The notes under the pieces are model-generated. The model was not told the DNA's origin. It ran no database searches and was given only the letters and a program-made list of their open reading frames with translations. A stretch of 50,801 nt of DNA from positions 1 through 50,801 of the forward strand of contig JANXSF010000124.1 of NCBI GenBank assembly GCA_025352795.1. The letters run 5' to 3'. Both the position numbers and the translations under genes were made by a program. This document shows, piece after piece, positions 1 through 8,373 of this stretch; the stretch's first letter is position 1, and every line of letters begins with the position of its first letter. The stretch is from Acidobacteriota bacterium (GTDB taxonomy: Bacteria > Acidobacteriota > Terriglobia > Bryobacterales > Bryobacteraceae).

Positions 1-52
1 TGTCTCGGGCTCGCTTTAACCAATCCAGCCAGTCCCGTTCTTGTTGACTCAT
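1..52 (-). CDS. Transposase, N-terminal fragment (left IS copy)
   Basis: Only the first 17 codons are inside the window; they read MSQQERDWLDWLKRARD. The style is that of the N-terminus of helix-turn-helix/integrase transposases annotated as ISNCY or IS21-like, just before the HTH. An in-frame ATG five codons upstream (at 67) is an alternative start. The gene runs off the window edge, so catalytic residues cannot be checked. An identical fragment in opposite orientation sits at the right edge. Confidence 0.6.
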   Translation of the reverse strand, partial: MSQQERDWLDWLKRARD

Positions 53-139
53 TGCAATTCGTTCCATCCTTCAGCCTTACGGCTGTCAATAGGAACTTTC
101 TACTTTGCCCAAATAGGAACTTTTCACTTTGCCGCGACA
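1..139 (-). mobile_element. Insertion sequence end, left copy (truncated by window edge)
   Basis: This stretch is an exact reverse complement of 50662-50800. It holds the outer tip of an insertion sequence (tip at 139, element running off the left edge) and the start of its transposase. Inside are two 21-base direct repeats with a 24-base period, differing at two positions, like the multiple terminal transposase-binding repeats of IS21-type and related integrase-type elements. The flank next to the tip differs from that of the right copy, so 139 is a real element boundary. The family assignment is tentative because only the end is visible. Confidence 0.85.
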
Positions 140-350
140 CAGCAATCCGTGCCCTACCGCCACACACGCCGGGCGTTGATATAATCCGGCTGTTGGTTGG
201 GGTATCCATCGTTTTGAGTATACCCGCAAGCAGCATATTTAGCCTCTAAGACTATAGATAGTTAGTTGATCTGACTTTAGTATCAAGTCAGGCCACCGCT
301 AGAACCGATGCCCGTTGGGATCGGAATATCGGTGCTCTGAAGGAAAACTC

Positions 351-379
351 TTGCTGTCTGCACGTATTGTGCATACAAT
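351..379 (+). promoter_or_regulatory. Promoter and operator of brnTA
   Basis: TTGCTG at 351-356 and TACAAT at 374-379 are separated by 17 bases, fitting a housekeeping sigma promoter. The -10 box lies in the inverted repeat ATTGT-GCAT-ACAAT (366-379), a likely site for autorepression by the BrnTA complex. BrnA-type autoregulation is known for the family; the site itself is inferred. The probable transcript start falls at or next to the likely GTG start codon at 387. Confidence 0.5.
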
Positions 380-386
380 TGAAGCA

Positions 387-665
387 GTGGGATTTGAATG
401 GGACGAGCAAAGTAAAGCCGGAATCAACTTTCAAAGGCACGGGGTCCGCATGCCTGAAGCGATCCCAGTTTTCGAGGATACTTACCCTATTACAGTAGCT
501 GATGACGAGTCGAATCCGAATGAGCGGCGATTCATCACTCTCGGTCTAGGTGCAATGGGACGTCTGTTGGTAGTTGTCTACACATGGCGCGGCGAAAACG
601 TGAGGATCATCTCCGTACGTCCAGCCGAACCACGCGAACACGAAGAATACGAGGCACAACAATGA
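387..665 (+). CDS. brnT: BrnT family toxin (DUF497)
   Basis: A 92-residue protein from GTG 387. The frame stays open back to 315, but the family normally begins at the FEWDE motif found right after this GTG. The family is a small RelE-fold ribonuclease toxin neutralised by BrnA. Supporting signs are FEWDEQSKAGINFQRHGV near the N-terminus, a central VFED segment, and the C-terminal VRIISVRPAEPREHEEYE stretch with the Arg/Glu pattern typical of DUF497. It overlaps the downstream antitoxin by four bases (ATGA), the usual toxin-first order for brnTA. The start is uncertain because no good ribosome site precedes it and the promoter suggests a leaderless message. Confidence 0.85.
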   Translation: MGFEWDEQSKAGINFQRHGVRMPEAIPVFEDTYPITVADDESNPNERRFITLGLGAMGRLLVVVYTWRGENVRIISVRPAEPREHEEYEAQQ

Positions 666-931
666 AGAGTCATTACGATTTCAGCAAGGGTAAACGGGGA
701 CGCGTTCTTCCGCCTGAATCTGAGGCTGAGGGCAAAACCCGCATTACGATCCGGCTTGACAAGGACATCGTGGATCGCTTTCTTGAGATGGCGGAGCAAT
801 CGGGCGGCGCCACCGGTTATCAAACGATCATCAACGCGGCACTGCGCGAATACTTGGAAGGAAAGTCGCCAAGGATGGAAGATACGCTACGCCGCATCAT
901 TCGAGAAGAACTGAAGTCTTGTGCAGCTTGA
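662..931 (+). CDS. brnA: BrnA family antitoxin
   Basis: An 89-residue protein beginning MKSHYDFSKGKRGRVLPPE. The YDFSKGKRG opening, the central KTRITIRLDKDIVDRF strand-helix and the following YQTIINAALREYL helix match BrnA antitoxins, whose C-terminal half is a ribbon-helix-helix DNA-binding fold. It should bind BrnT and repress the shared promoter. The ATG was chosen because it overlaps the brnT stop in ATGA, although the frame extends upstream. A related N-terminus (YDFSKGERGKFF) recurs at 40115-40315. Confidence 0.88.
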   Translation: MKSHYDFSKGKRGRVLPPESEAEGKTRITIRLDKDIVDRFLEMAEQSGGATGYQTIINAALREYLEGKSPRMEDTLRRIIREELKSCAA

Positions 932-1064
932 TTCGGACTAACAAGGATTTGGCGGACTAGCATTAGCTCCGTTTGCACTCAAGGGGCTTCCAATTATTCG
1001 ATGGCAAAAACTAAGTCGATCTGAACATGCACTTTGACCAAGACGAGAAAGGAGGCCGAGCGGA

Positions 1065-1289
1065 GTGGCACAAAAAGTGATCGATTGGAGCGGTTGCGAA
1101 CTGATTGAACGCATCCCCGATAAGGTGTCGGGAAGGCCTATCGTGCGAGGTACTCACATCCTGCCCGACGCCATTGTGAACAGCTACGATATGGGTGAAA
1201 GCATAGGCGACCTCCGCGAGGGCTTTCCCTCGCTCTCGGTCGATCAAATTCAGCGGCTCATTGAATTTGCGCATGCGCGACGCGGGTAA
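1065..1289 (+). CDS. DUF433 family protein, solitary antitoxin-like
   Basis: A 74-residue protein starting at GTG 1065, with a strong GGAGG at 1051-1055 nine bases upstream. Its order of segments (SGRPIVRGTHILPDAIV, then GESIGDLREGFPSLSVDQIQRLIEFA) is the DUF433 pattern, a small winged-helix fold often found as the antitoxin partner of a PIN-like DUF5615 protein. No such partner follows: the next gene is asnS on the opposite strand 38 bases away. It may be an orphan antitoxin or a leftover from a lost pair. Function beyond the family is unknown. Confidence 0.8.
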   Translation: MAQKVIDWSGCELIERIPDKVSGRPIVRGTHILPDAIVNSYDMGESIGDLREGFPSLSVDQIQRLIEFAHARRG

Positions 1290-1326
1290 CTTAATCCGCA
1301 CCGCGCCATTCGCGTTGTGATCGCAT

Positions 1327-2637
1327 CTACGGTCTTGTACGATACAACATCCTTGGAAATGCGATCGTCTCCCGAATATGCTCGGTCCCACACATCCAGG
1401 CTGTGAAACGCTCCACGCCCATCCCGAACCCGGCATGTGGCACACCGCCGAATTTGCGTAAATCCAAGTACCAGCCGAACGCCTCATGCGGCAAACCGTG
1501 ATCATCCAAGCGCTTCTTCAACGTCTCTAAATCCGACACACGCTGGCCGCCGCCGATTACTTCGCCGTAACCTTCTGGCGCGATCAAATCTACGCCTAGC
1601 GCTAGTTCTGGTCTATCCGGGTCGTGCTCAAAATAGAACGCCTTGATCTCCGCCGGGTAGCGATCCACCAGCACTGGCCGATCCATATCGGCAGTCAGCA
1701 ATGTCTCATCGGTGTTGCCGAAATCGCCGCCCCATTGAATTTCACTGCCTAGCGATTGCAGCTTTTTCACTGCATCGTCGTAGCTCATGCGATTGAAGGG
1801 AGCCTTGATCGCTTCCAGCTTTGTTATGTCGCGTTCCAATGTCTTCAATTCTTCCTGGCGATTTTCCAGGACGCGGGCCACCACAAAGCAGATCATCTCT
1901 TCAGCCACTTGCTTCACGTCGTCCAATGTGGCGTAGGCCATTTCCGGCTCTACCATCCAGAATTCGGTGAGGTGTCGACGAGTCTTCGATTTCTCTGCTC
2001 GAAACGTTGGGCCGAAACAGTAGACCTTTCCAAAGGCCATCACCGTGGCTTCGTTGTATAGCTGACCTGATTGCGTCAGATAAACTTTTTCATCTTCGAA
2101 ATAATCCACTTCAAACAATGTTGTGGTGCCTTCGCAGGCCGCTGGTGTGAAGATGGGCGTGTCCACTAACGTGAATCCGTGCGAATCGAAATAATCGCGA
2201 ATGCCTTTAATCACTTCATGACGAATCCGCAGAATGGCGTGTTGCCGTTTGCTGCGAATCCACAAATGACGATGGTCCATCAGAAAGTCGACGCCATGCT
2301 CTTTTGGCGTAATTGGGTACGGATCTTCTTCCGGCACTTTCTGCACAACGTCGGCAGCTTCCACGTCCATTTCATAGCCACCGGCGGCGCGCTCTTCGGC
2401 ACGAATCTTCCCGGTTACGATCAATGCCGATTCCTGGGTCAAGCCTTTCAGCGTCTCGAAAAGTTCTTCCGGGATGGCGCTTTTGACGGCGACACATTGC
2501 ATGGTGCCTGAACCGTCGCGCACCAAAGGAAAGCAGATTTTGCCGGATTTACGAAGGTTATAAAGCCAACCAGCGATGGAAACGGTTTCACCAACATGTT
2601 TGGCAGCGTCGGAAATGCGGATGCGGGGATAAGACAT
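1327..2637 (-). CDS. asnS: Asparagine--tRNA ligase
   Basis: A 436-residue class IIb aminoacyl-tRNA synthetase that charges tRNA-Asn in the cytosol. An OB-fold anticodon-binding domain fills roughly residues 1-100 ([22 protein letters not shown]). The catalytic domain follows, with motif 2 near residues 211-232 ([21 protein letters not shown]) and motif 3 near the C-terminus ([15 protein letters not shown]). The WMVEPE stretch in motif 2 favours Asn over Asp specificity. Length is normal. Its ATG abuts the stop of the upstream isomerase-like gene, so the two are probably co-transcribed. Confidence 0.96.
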   Translation of the reverse strand: MSYPRIRISDAAKHVGETVSIAGWLYNLRKSGKICFPLVRDGSGTMQCVAVKSAIPEELFETLKGLTQESALIVTGKIRAEERAAGGYEMDVEAADVVQKVPEEDPYPITPKEHGVDFLMDHRHLWIRSKRQHAILRIRHEVIKGIRDYFDSHGFTLVDTPIFTPAACEGTTTLFEVDYFEDEKVYLTQSGQLYNEATVMAFGKVYCFGPTFRAEKSKTRRHLTEFWMVEPEMAYATLDDVKQVAEEMICFVVARVLENRQEELKTLERDITKLEAIKAPFNRMSYDDAVKKLQSLGSEIQWGGDFGNTDETLLTADMDRPVLVDRYPAEIKAFYFEHDPDRPELALGVDLIAPEGYGEVIGGGQRVSDLETLKKRLDDHGLPHEAFGWYLDLRKFGGVPHAGFGMGVERFTAWMCGTEHIRETIAFPRMLYRTRP

Positions 2638-3468
2638 TTACAGGTTCTCCAAACGCTCGAAAATTTGTTTGATCGCTTCCAGAGGTTGCGGAAAGTCGGG
2701 TGATTCTTTGAGTTCCAAAAGCAATGGATATTGATTCTCGGCGGAGCGCAGCAGGCCCATGATTTTCTGCCAGTCAATGGTGCCGCTCTCGGCCAAGGTG
2801 GGAAATAGGTGACTATCGTCGGTGCCGTTGTTATCGTGCACGTGAGTGGAGCGAATGCGCGGCTTCATTCTTTCAAACGCTTCCTCCACACCTTCCATTA
2901 GATTGGCGTGGCCCACGTCGAAACAGAAATTCAGGTCCAGGTGCGTGACCCCCAATAGGTAACAGAGCTTGTCCCCGGTAGAAAATCCGTTGGGGATATT
3001 TTCAAGAAGAATTTCTGCACCGCGTTGCTTGGCGAAAAGGGAAATTTCCTCTAGCGAATTGAATGCCATGTCCAGCTTATGCTCGTCGAACTCTTCGTTC
3101 AGCCCGCCGACATGTTGGATCAGGTAAAGGCAGGGAATGGATTCCACCACTTCAATAGCGCGTTTGATTTCATCCACGGCGGCAATGCGTTTGGACTTGT
3201 TCAGATCGCAAATGTTCAAGTGCGCCTGCGGACCACTACGACCCCACACCTCATCCGTATGCATTGGCAAGTGAAGCGAATGGAGTTGCAGGTCTTCATC
3301 CTTGAACCAGTAGGCCAATTCATTTACTTGCGATTTGTTCGTATAGTCCAGATGTTGTTTGGCACAGAAAATTTCAACGGCGGGAACTCCTGCATGAAGG
3401 ATTCGTTCCAGCGCCGCAACCGTCAAACGATGGTTGACGAAATAGTGAGTAGATAGAGCGTGACGCAT
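2638..3468 (-). CDS. Sugar phosphate isomerase/epimerase-like TIM barrel protein
   Basis: A 276-residue protein of the xylose isomerase-like/AP endonuclease 2 superfamily, which uses a TIM barrel with a divalent metal site. The metal-site pattern is visible as the strand ends LLENIPNGF, LNFCFDVGHANL, STHVHDNNGTDDSH and LLLELK, supplying Glu, Asp/His, His and Glu ligands. The substrate cannot be told from sequence. There is no signal peptide. It lies between ggt and asnS with almost no spacing, so it is probably part of that operon, though no pathway link is obvious. Confidence 0.82.
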   Translation of the reverse strand: MRHALSTHYFVNHRLTVAALERILHAGVPAVEIFCAKQHLDYTNKSQVNELAYWFKDEDLQLHSLHLPMHTDEVWGRSGPQAHLNICDLNKSKRIAAVDEIKRAIEVVESIPCLYLIQHVGGLNEEFDEHKLDMAFNSLEEISLFAKQRGAEILLENIPNGFSTGDKLCYLLGVTHLDLNFCFDVGHANLMEGVEEAFERMKPRIRSTHVHDNNGTDDSHLFPTLAESGTIDWQKIMGLLRSAENQYPLLLELKESPDFPQPLEAIKQIFERLENL

Positions 3469-3471
3469 AAT

Positions 3472-5151
3472 TTAGTAGCCTGCCGCCTTGCCATCTACGC
3501 GCGAGTCGGATGCACCGGCCAGCCAGCCATCCGCTTCAAACTGAATGGCGGCCACCTCGCAAATGGCATTCACGGTTTCAATTGAATGTCCTTGTTGTGA
3601 CAGCAGCAAACGGGTGTCTGGCGAAATTCCCGGTTCCAGTAGCAGCTTATCGGGCTTCCATTGATGATGGAAACGTGGCGCATTCACGGCGTCCTGCACA
3701 TTCATGTGGAAGTCTAATACATTGACGATTACTTCAAACACACTGGTGATGATGCGGGTGCCGCCAGGAGTTCCGACAATCAGAAAAGGCTTGCCATCTT
3801 TCAAAACAATGGAGGGCGTCATGGACGATAAAGGGCGCTTGCCCGCCACAATGGAATTCGCTTCGCCGCCAATGGCACCGTACATGTTGGGTGCGCCAGG
3901 CTTGACGCTGAAATCGTCCATTTCGTTGTTCAACAAGAATCCCAGACCAGGAACTGTTACACCGGAACCGTAGCCGCCGTTTAAGGTGTAGGTGACGGCC
4001 ACTGCGTTGCCTTCGGCATCGACTATGGAATAGTGCGTAGTCTCAGTGCTTTCCTTGCCATTGATATCGCCAGGACGAACCTCATCACTGGACGTGGCGT
4101 GATCTGCATCAATGGTGGCGCGACGGGCATCCACATATTTTGGATTGAGCAACTTGGAAACTGGAACCTTGTAGAAATCAGGATCGCCCATGAATTCGGC
4201 TCTATCGGCATAATAGCGACGCATGGCTTCGGCCATGAAGTGGATAGACTTTGCCGAACCAGCACCAGATGCGGCGAAGTCTGTTTTTTCCAGCATGGCC
4301 AGCATTTGCAGAATGCCAATGCCGCCGGATGAAGGTGGCGGCGCGGTAATAATATCAAATCCGCGATACTTACCTTCCAGCGGTGTTCGCTCCACCGTCT
4401 TGTAATGAGCTAAGTCTTCGAGAGTGATTGTGCCACCATTGGCGGCCATTTGGGACACTAACTTCTTGGCTGTTTCGCCGGAATAAAAATCTTCTGCACC
4501 GTGCTTTGCAATGCGTTCCAGCACTTTGGCTAGTTCCGGTTGCTTCAGCAAATCACCGGGCTCGAAGAAGTCACCGTTCTTTTGAGCGTTTGTTTGAAAG
4601 ATGCGTTTCGATTCTGGCGATGCCGCCAAATTCCGCGCGCTCTTTAAGGATAGGGCAGTTCCGTAGGATAGAGGAAACCCATTTTTGGCCAAGTCTGCAG
4701 CGGGCGTCACTAGCTTGCTCCACGCCAACTTGCCGTATTTTTTATGCGCTGTTTCCAGACCACGCACTGTCCCTGGAACTCCCGATGCACGCCAGCCGAT
4801 GACGGAATCTTTAGTAGGATTCCCAGATGCATCCAAGTACATATCGCGCGAAGCTTTGGCCGGAGCCATTTCGCGAAAATCGAGAAATGTTTTGCGACCA
4901 TCGGCAAAGCGCACCAGCATGAATCCGCCACCGCCGATGTTTCCAGCCGATGGATGAGTGACGGCTAAGGCAAAGCCCACAGCCACCGCTGCATCCACGG
5001 CATTGCCACCTGCTTTTAACGCAGCCACCCCGACATCGGTTGCATGAGCCTCGCGCGTCACCACCATGGCGCTCTTCGCCCGCACCGGTTGGGCAGGATA
5101 CAAAGGGAGCAGCAGGACAGCTACTGCGGCTACGAACCTGAAAATGTGCAT
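3472..5151 (-). CDS. ggt: Gamma-glutamyltransferase (glutathione hydrolase)
   Basis: A 559-residue N-terminal nucleophile hydrolase that transfers or hydrolyses the gamma-glutamyl group of glutathione in the periplasm. A signal peptide is present (FVAAVAVLLLPLYPAQPVRA). The large-subunit opening GNAVDAAVAVGFALAVTHPSAGNIGGGGF is characteristic. The self-cleavage nucleophile is the Thr in TTHYSIVDAEGNAVAVTYTLN near residue 371, followed by the small-subunit motif PLSSMTPSIVL. Length is normal. An AAGGA directly abuts the ATG, which is closer than ideal. It starts five bases after the rlmB stop codon. Confidence 0.94.
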   Translation of the reverse strand: MHIFRFVAAVAVLLLPLYPAQPVRAKSAMVVTREAHATDVGVAALKAGGNAVDAAVAVGFALAVTHPSAGNIGGGGFMLVRFADGRKTFLDFREMAPAKASRDMYLDASGNPTKDSVIGWRASGVPGTVRGLETAHKKYGKLAWSKLVTPAADLAKNGFPLSYGTALSLKSARNLAASPESKRIFQTNAQKNGDFFEPGDLLKQPELAKVLERIAKHGAEDFYSGETAKKLVSQMAANGGTITLEDLAHYKTVERTPLEGKYRGFDIITAPPPSSGGIGILQMLAMLEKTDFAASGAGSAKSIHFMAEAMRRYYADRAEFMGDPDFYKVPVSKLLNPKYVDARRATIDADHATSSDEVRPGDINGKESTETTHYSIVDAEGNAVAVTYTLNGGYGSGVTVPGLGFLLNNEMDDFSVKPGAPNMYGAIGGEANSIVAGKRPLSSMTPSIVLKDGKPFLIVGTPGGTRIITSVFEVIVNVLDFHMNVQDAVNAPRFHHQWKPDKLLLEPGISPDTRLLLSQQGHSIETVNAICEVAAIQFEADGWLAGASDSRVDGKAAGY

Positions 5152-5155
5152 TCCT

Positions 5156-5872
5156 TTACTTTACTATTCGGCGGCGCTTCCATTCGAACAAAGCGATGCC
5201 GGTGGCCACAGAAACATTCAACGACGAAATTTGCCCAGCTAAAGGAATGTTCACCAAAAAGTCGCAATGCTTCGCTACCAGTTGGTGGATTCCATGCCCT
5301 TCGCCGCCAATTACCAGCACGCTAGGCGCGATGAATTCCACTTTGTCGTAATCGTAATCGCCCCGTTCATCCAGGCCGTAGATCCAGAACCCTTGCTGTT
5401 TCAGGTCGTCTAAAGTCTGGGCTACGTTGCCGATTTTCACTACCGGCATGTGCACCAGGGCGCCGGCGGCAGCCTTGGAAGCGGCGTCGTTCATGGGCGC
5501 GGCGCGTCGTTCGGGAACCAGAATTGCTGACACACCTGCAGCGTGGGCACTGCGAACAATGGCTCCTAAGTTGTGCGGATCTTCTACTCCGTCAAGCACC
5601 ACCAACATTTGAGCGTTGGGAATTACGGCTTCAAGGCTGGCATAGTGATAGGCCCCGGTCACGGCGACCACGCCTTGGTGCGCAGAGGATTCCGAATTGC
5701 GGTCCAACGTGGCGCGCGGTTCAAAGCGCACGGGAATTCGACGGTCACGGCAAAGGTCGACAATTTCCTGGACTCGAGGTCCACCGGCACCTTTTGCCAC
5801 CATGACCCGCTCAATGGCTACTCCAGTGCGTAGAGCTTCTAGGATTGGGTGTATACCCGTTAAGTGCGTCAA
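5156..5872 (-). CDS. rlmB: 23S rRNA 2'-O-ribose methyltransferase, RlmB/TrmH (SpoU) family
   Basis: A 238-residue SpoU-family enzyme predicted to methylate the 2'-OH of G2251 in 23S rRNA. It has the N-terminal substrate-binding domain (GIHPILEALRTG) and the trefoil-knot catalytic domain with its three motifs: NLGAIVRSAHAAG, VLVIGGEGHGIHQLV and IPLAGQISSLNVSVATGIALFEW. These bind S-adenosylmethionine in the knot. Length matches E. coli RlmB. It is the first gene of the minus-strand run to asnS and is divergent from the MerR gene. Assignment to RlmB rather than another TrmH paralogue rests on the N-terminal domain. Confidence 0.9.
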   Translation of the reverse strand: MTHLTGIHPILEALRTGVAIERVMVAKGAGGPRVQEIVDLCRDRRIPVRFEPRATLDRNSESSAHQGVVAVTGAYHYASLEAVIPNAQMLVVLDGVEDPHNLGAIVRSAHAAGVSAILVPERRAAPMNDAASKAAAGALVHMPVVKIGNVAQTLDDLKQQGFWIYGLDERGDYDYDKVEFIAPSVLVIGGEGHGIHQLVAKHCDFLVNIPLAGQISSLNVSVATGIALFEWKRRRIVK

Positions 5873-5913
5873 GCGTGTTCCTTTTTTAGTTTGAGAGTCT
5901 TTTAGTTTGACAG

Positions 5914-5942
5914 TTGTGGAGAGCGCTTGGTGAGGGGATAAT
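5914..5942 (+). promoter_or_regulatory. Probable promoter of the MerR-flagellar genes
   Basis: TTGTGG (5914-5919) and GATAAT (5937-5942) are 17 bases apart. Transcription from here would begin near 5949, which rules out the earliest in-frame ATG at 5914 for the MerR gene and supports the ATG at 5968 or 5986. Confidence 0.45.
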
Positions 5943-5985
5943 AGGAAAGCTGATTTTTCAGATCGGCATGAAGGTAATTGGAACC

Positions 5986-6417
5986 ATGGCTGGTTCGGCA
6001 GTGCAACCTGAATTAAGCGCGCAGGAGATCCCGGATAAACTCTACTTCCGCATCGGCGACGTAAGTCGAATTGCGGGTGTGAAGCCTTACGTCTTAAGAT
6101 ATTGGGAATCGGAATTCCCCAGCCTTGGGCCGAAGAAGTCTGGAACCAATCATCGTTTATATCGCCGTAAGGACGTGGAGCTAGTGCTTGAAATCAAGCA
6201 GCTACTTTACGAGAAGCGCTTTACCATTGAAGGTGCGCGTAATTTTCTATCGAAACGAGGCAAGGCAGTTTCAGCTCCCGTGGAGAAGAAGAACGAAAAG
6301 CCGAAGCGTGCTCAGCAAGCCCAGACACAGCTTTTTTCTACAGAAGAAACTTTGGATCGTGACATGTTGAAAGCCATTGGGACCGATCTGCGTGATCTGT
6401 TGAAAATTTTTCGATAA
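5986..6417 (+). CDS. MerR family transcriptional regulator
   Basis: A 143-residue cytosolic DNA-binding protein from ATG 5986 (ATG 5968 is an alternative). The winged-helix MerR domain is clear: LYFRIGDVSRIAGVKPYVLRYWE, then NHRLYRRKDVELVLEIKQLLYEKRFTIEGARNFL. The C-terminal part is short, polar and lysine-rich with no effector-binding domain and no conserved cysteines, so it is not a metal sensor. This short MerR type is common upstream of housekeeping or motility genes in Acidobacteria and delta-proteobacteria. Here it sits 52 bases before flbD. The target is unknown. Confidence 0.85.
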   Translation: MAGSAVQPELSAQEIPDKLYFRIGDVSRIAGVKPYVLRYWESEFPSLGPKKSGTNHRLYRRKDVELVLEIKQLLYEKRFTIEGARNFLSKRGKAVSAPVEKKNEKPKRAQQAQTQLFSTEETLDRDMLKAIGTDLRDLLKIFR

Positions 6418-6469
6418 GTTCGCATGATGTGTGGGAATAGGTCGATAAGCTTTTTAAGCAAGGCTTTCC

Positions 6470-6679
6470 ATGATCTATCTCACTCGTTTGAATCAATCTG
6501 CGATTGTGCTGAACGCAGATTTAATCGAACATATTGAACTTAGTCCCGATACCATTATTTGCCTTACATCCGGCGAGAAAATTCGCGTCCAGGAAAAGTC
6601 CGATGAGGTGATTCGGCGGGTGGTGGAATGGCGCAAGCGAATCAGTCTGAATGAGGGCGAATCCAATGGAAAAACCTAA
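6470..6679 (+). CDS. flbD: FlbD/SwrD family flagellar protein
   Basis: A 69-residue protein opening MIYLTRLNQSAIVLNADLIE, with TIICLTSGEKIRVQEKSDEVIRRVVEWR in the middle. This is the complete FlbD/SwrD family pattern. Family members sit in flagellar operons, and SwrD of Bacillus raises motor power by acting on the stator. It overlaps motA by 14 bases, fitting a stator-linked role. It should not be confused with the unrelated Caulobacter FlbD activator. Confidence 0.88.
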   Translation: MIYLTRLNQSAIVLNADLIEHIELSPDTIICLTSGEKIRVQEKSDEVIRRVVEWRKRISLNEGESNGKT

Positions 6680-7475
6680 GTTCCGTCCAGACTTTGCCAC
6701 TATCGGTGGCCTGATTCTGGCTGCAAGCGGAATTCTGGGTGGGCTGTTGTTGGAAGGCGGGGCCATTCGGGACGTCCTGCAGTACACTGCAGCCATCATC
6801 GTGGTTGGCGGCACCTTTGGAGCGGTCATGATCAACTTTCCACTCCCGGTAGTGATCGGCGGCTTAAAACGGTTCGGGCACATTTTTCATGACGGTTCCG
6901 CTGATTTACAGCAACTGGTAGATCAGATTGTGGAACTTGCTGGTAAAGCTCGCAAGCAAGGAATTGTGTCCCTTGAAGGGGACATGAACGACACGGCAGA
7001 GCCGTTTCTGAAAAAGGCCCTTGGTTTGGCGGTGGATGGCACAGACTTGCAGGAGCTGCGTCGAATGTTGGAACTGCAAATTGATCAGGATGAGCATCAT
7101 GCCGATCAGGAGGCCAAGGTGTGGGAAAGCGCTGGCGGTTACTCGCCCACCATCGGCATTATTGGGGCGGTGATGGGTCTAATCCAGGTGATGAAGAATT
7201 TGGCCAACATTGAAGAAGTGGGTCATGGGATCGCGGTGGCTTTTGTGGCGACAGTTTACGGTGTTGCGTTTTCCAATATTCTGTTTCTTCCGGCCAGTGC
7301 CAAAATCAAGAGCCGTATCCAAAACGAAGTGCAGCGCAAGGAATTAATTTTAGAAGGAGTCAGCGCCATGGTGGAAGGGCTGAATCCTAAGCTGATTCAG
7401 GTGAAATTGGAAGCGTATCTCCCTGGTCACGCTGGTAATGGACCTGCGGCCAAACCTGCCGGTGGGGGCGCATAG
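6666..7475 (+). CDS. motA: Flagellar motor stator protein MotA
   Basis: A 269-residue inner-membrane protein that forms the proton-driven stator with MotB. Four membrane segments can be seen: two near the N-terminus (ATIGGLILAASGILGGLLLEGG and LQYTAAIIVVGGTFGAVMI) and two in the second half. The GYSPTIGIIGAVMGLIQVM stretch carries the conserved proline near the channel, and GIAVAFVATVYGVAFSNILFLP is the last membrane helix. The long cytoplasmic loop has the charged residues that contact FliG. ATG 6666 is chosen because its product starts like MotA proteins (MEKPKF); an ATG 15 bases upstream is possible. Confidence 0.95.
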   Translation: MEKPKFRPDFATIGGLILAASGILGGLLLEGGAIRDVLQYTAAIIVVGGTFGAVMINFPLPVVIGGLKRFGHIFHDGSADLQQLVDQIVELAGKARKQGIVSLEGDMNDTAEPFLKKALGLAVDGTDLQELRRMLELQIDQDEHHADQEAKVWESAGGYSPTIGIIGAVMGLIQVMKNLANIEEVGHGIAVAFVATVYGVAFSNILFLPASAKIKSRIQNEVQRKELILEGVSAMVEGLNPKLIQVKLEAYLPGHAGNGPAAKPAGGGA

Positions 7476-7484
7476 CTAAGATCT

Positions 7485-8309
7485 ATGGCTCGTAAAAAGA
7501 AACAGGAAGAGCATGTAAATCACGAGCGTTGGCTGGTGTCCTACGCCGATTTCATTACTTTACTGTTCGCATTTTTCGTGGTGATGTTCGCCAGTTCACA
7601 GACAGATAAAGGCAAGCAGCAACAAATGTCTGAGTCAGTGAAAAAAGCCATGGAAGAAAGCAAGTTCACTTCTGCGTTGCAAGGGATTCTGGGCGGCGTC
7701 ACAGACGATAAAGGTAAGGGTAACGCCATGATGAAAGGACCCGGTGGCACTAAGCCCGATGCAACCCCTACGCAGGCGCCTCCGCCAGAAATAGTAGACT
7801 TGATACCAGCCATGCAGAAGCTCAAAAAAGAGCTGCGTGCGGAAGTGGATGCAGGCACTATGGAAGTGCACATGACGGGTCGCGGTCTGGTGGTGACACT
7901 TCAGCAAACAGCGTTCTTTCCATCCGCTGACGATACGGTTACGCCTAGCTCTTTTGAAAGCATCCGCAAAGTAGCCAAAATCATTGAAAGTCTGCCCAAC
8001 CCAATTCGACTTGAAGGACACACCGATTCCCAACCCATCCGCAACGGTCGATTTCATAGCAACTGGGAACTTTCTGCGGCCAGATCGATTTCCATGATGG
8101 ATCTGATGGTGAACAGGTTTGATGTTCCTGAAGGCCGCATGGCCATTGCTGGATATTCCGATACGGTCCCCATTGCCTCCAATGAAACTGAAGAAGGACG
8201 GTCGAAGAATCGTCGGGTGGACATTGTGATTCTTTCATCCACTGGAGTTCTGGATCAACCCACTTCTCAACCTACCTCTCAACCTTCAGCGGAAACACCT
8301 TCAAAGTGA
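7485..8309 (+). CDS. motB: Flagellar motor stator protein MotB
   Basis: A 274-residue partner of MotA. A short cytoplasmic lysine-rich start is followed by one membrane helix, YADFITLLFAFFVVMFASS, whose Asp22 is the expected proton-carrying residue. A plug/linker with a Pro-rich part leads to the C-terminal OmpA-like peptidoglycan-binding domain (IRLEGHTDSQPIRNGRFHSN, then ENRRVDIVI-like SKNRRVDIVIL). The tail is a short PTSQ repeat (HPTSQPTSQPS-like). It starts nine bases after motA. Together with flbD this makes a compact stator operon; other flagellar genes are not in the window. Confidence 0.95.
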   Translation: MARKKKQEEHVNHERWLVSYADFITLLFAFFVVMFASSQTDKGKQQQMSESVKKAMEESKFTSALQGILGGVTDDKGKGNAMMKGPGGTKPDATPTQAPPPEIVDLIPAMQKLKKELRAEVDAGTMEVHMTGRGLVVTLQQTAFFPSADDTVTPSSFESIRKVAKIIESLPNPIRLEGHTDSQPIRNGRFHSNWELSAARSISMMDLMVNRFDVPEGRMAIAGYSDTVPIASNETEEGRSKNRRVDIVILSSTGVLDQPTSQPTSQPSAETPSK

Positions 8310-8373
8310 TACACTTAACGAACAGTTTTTAATCTAAGACCAAGAAAGATCGAACTAATAAGGATTGGACCTT

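Noticed and set aside
172-228. Loose inverted repeat GGGTAT...ATACCC in the gap next to the left IS
   Set aside because: Six-base arms with a long spacer are expected by chance, and no nearby start uses it.
1027-1080. 17-codon ORF starting ATG 1027 just before the DUF433 gene
   Set aside because: It overlaps the better-supported GTG start at 1065 with its GGAGG, and its peptide has no recognisable pattern.
6444-6451. GTCGATAA resembling the -10 part of a flagellar sigma-28 promoter before flbD
   Set aside because: No TAAA lies at the required distance upstream, so it is not a supported sigma-28 promoter.
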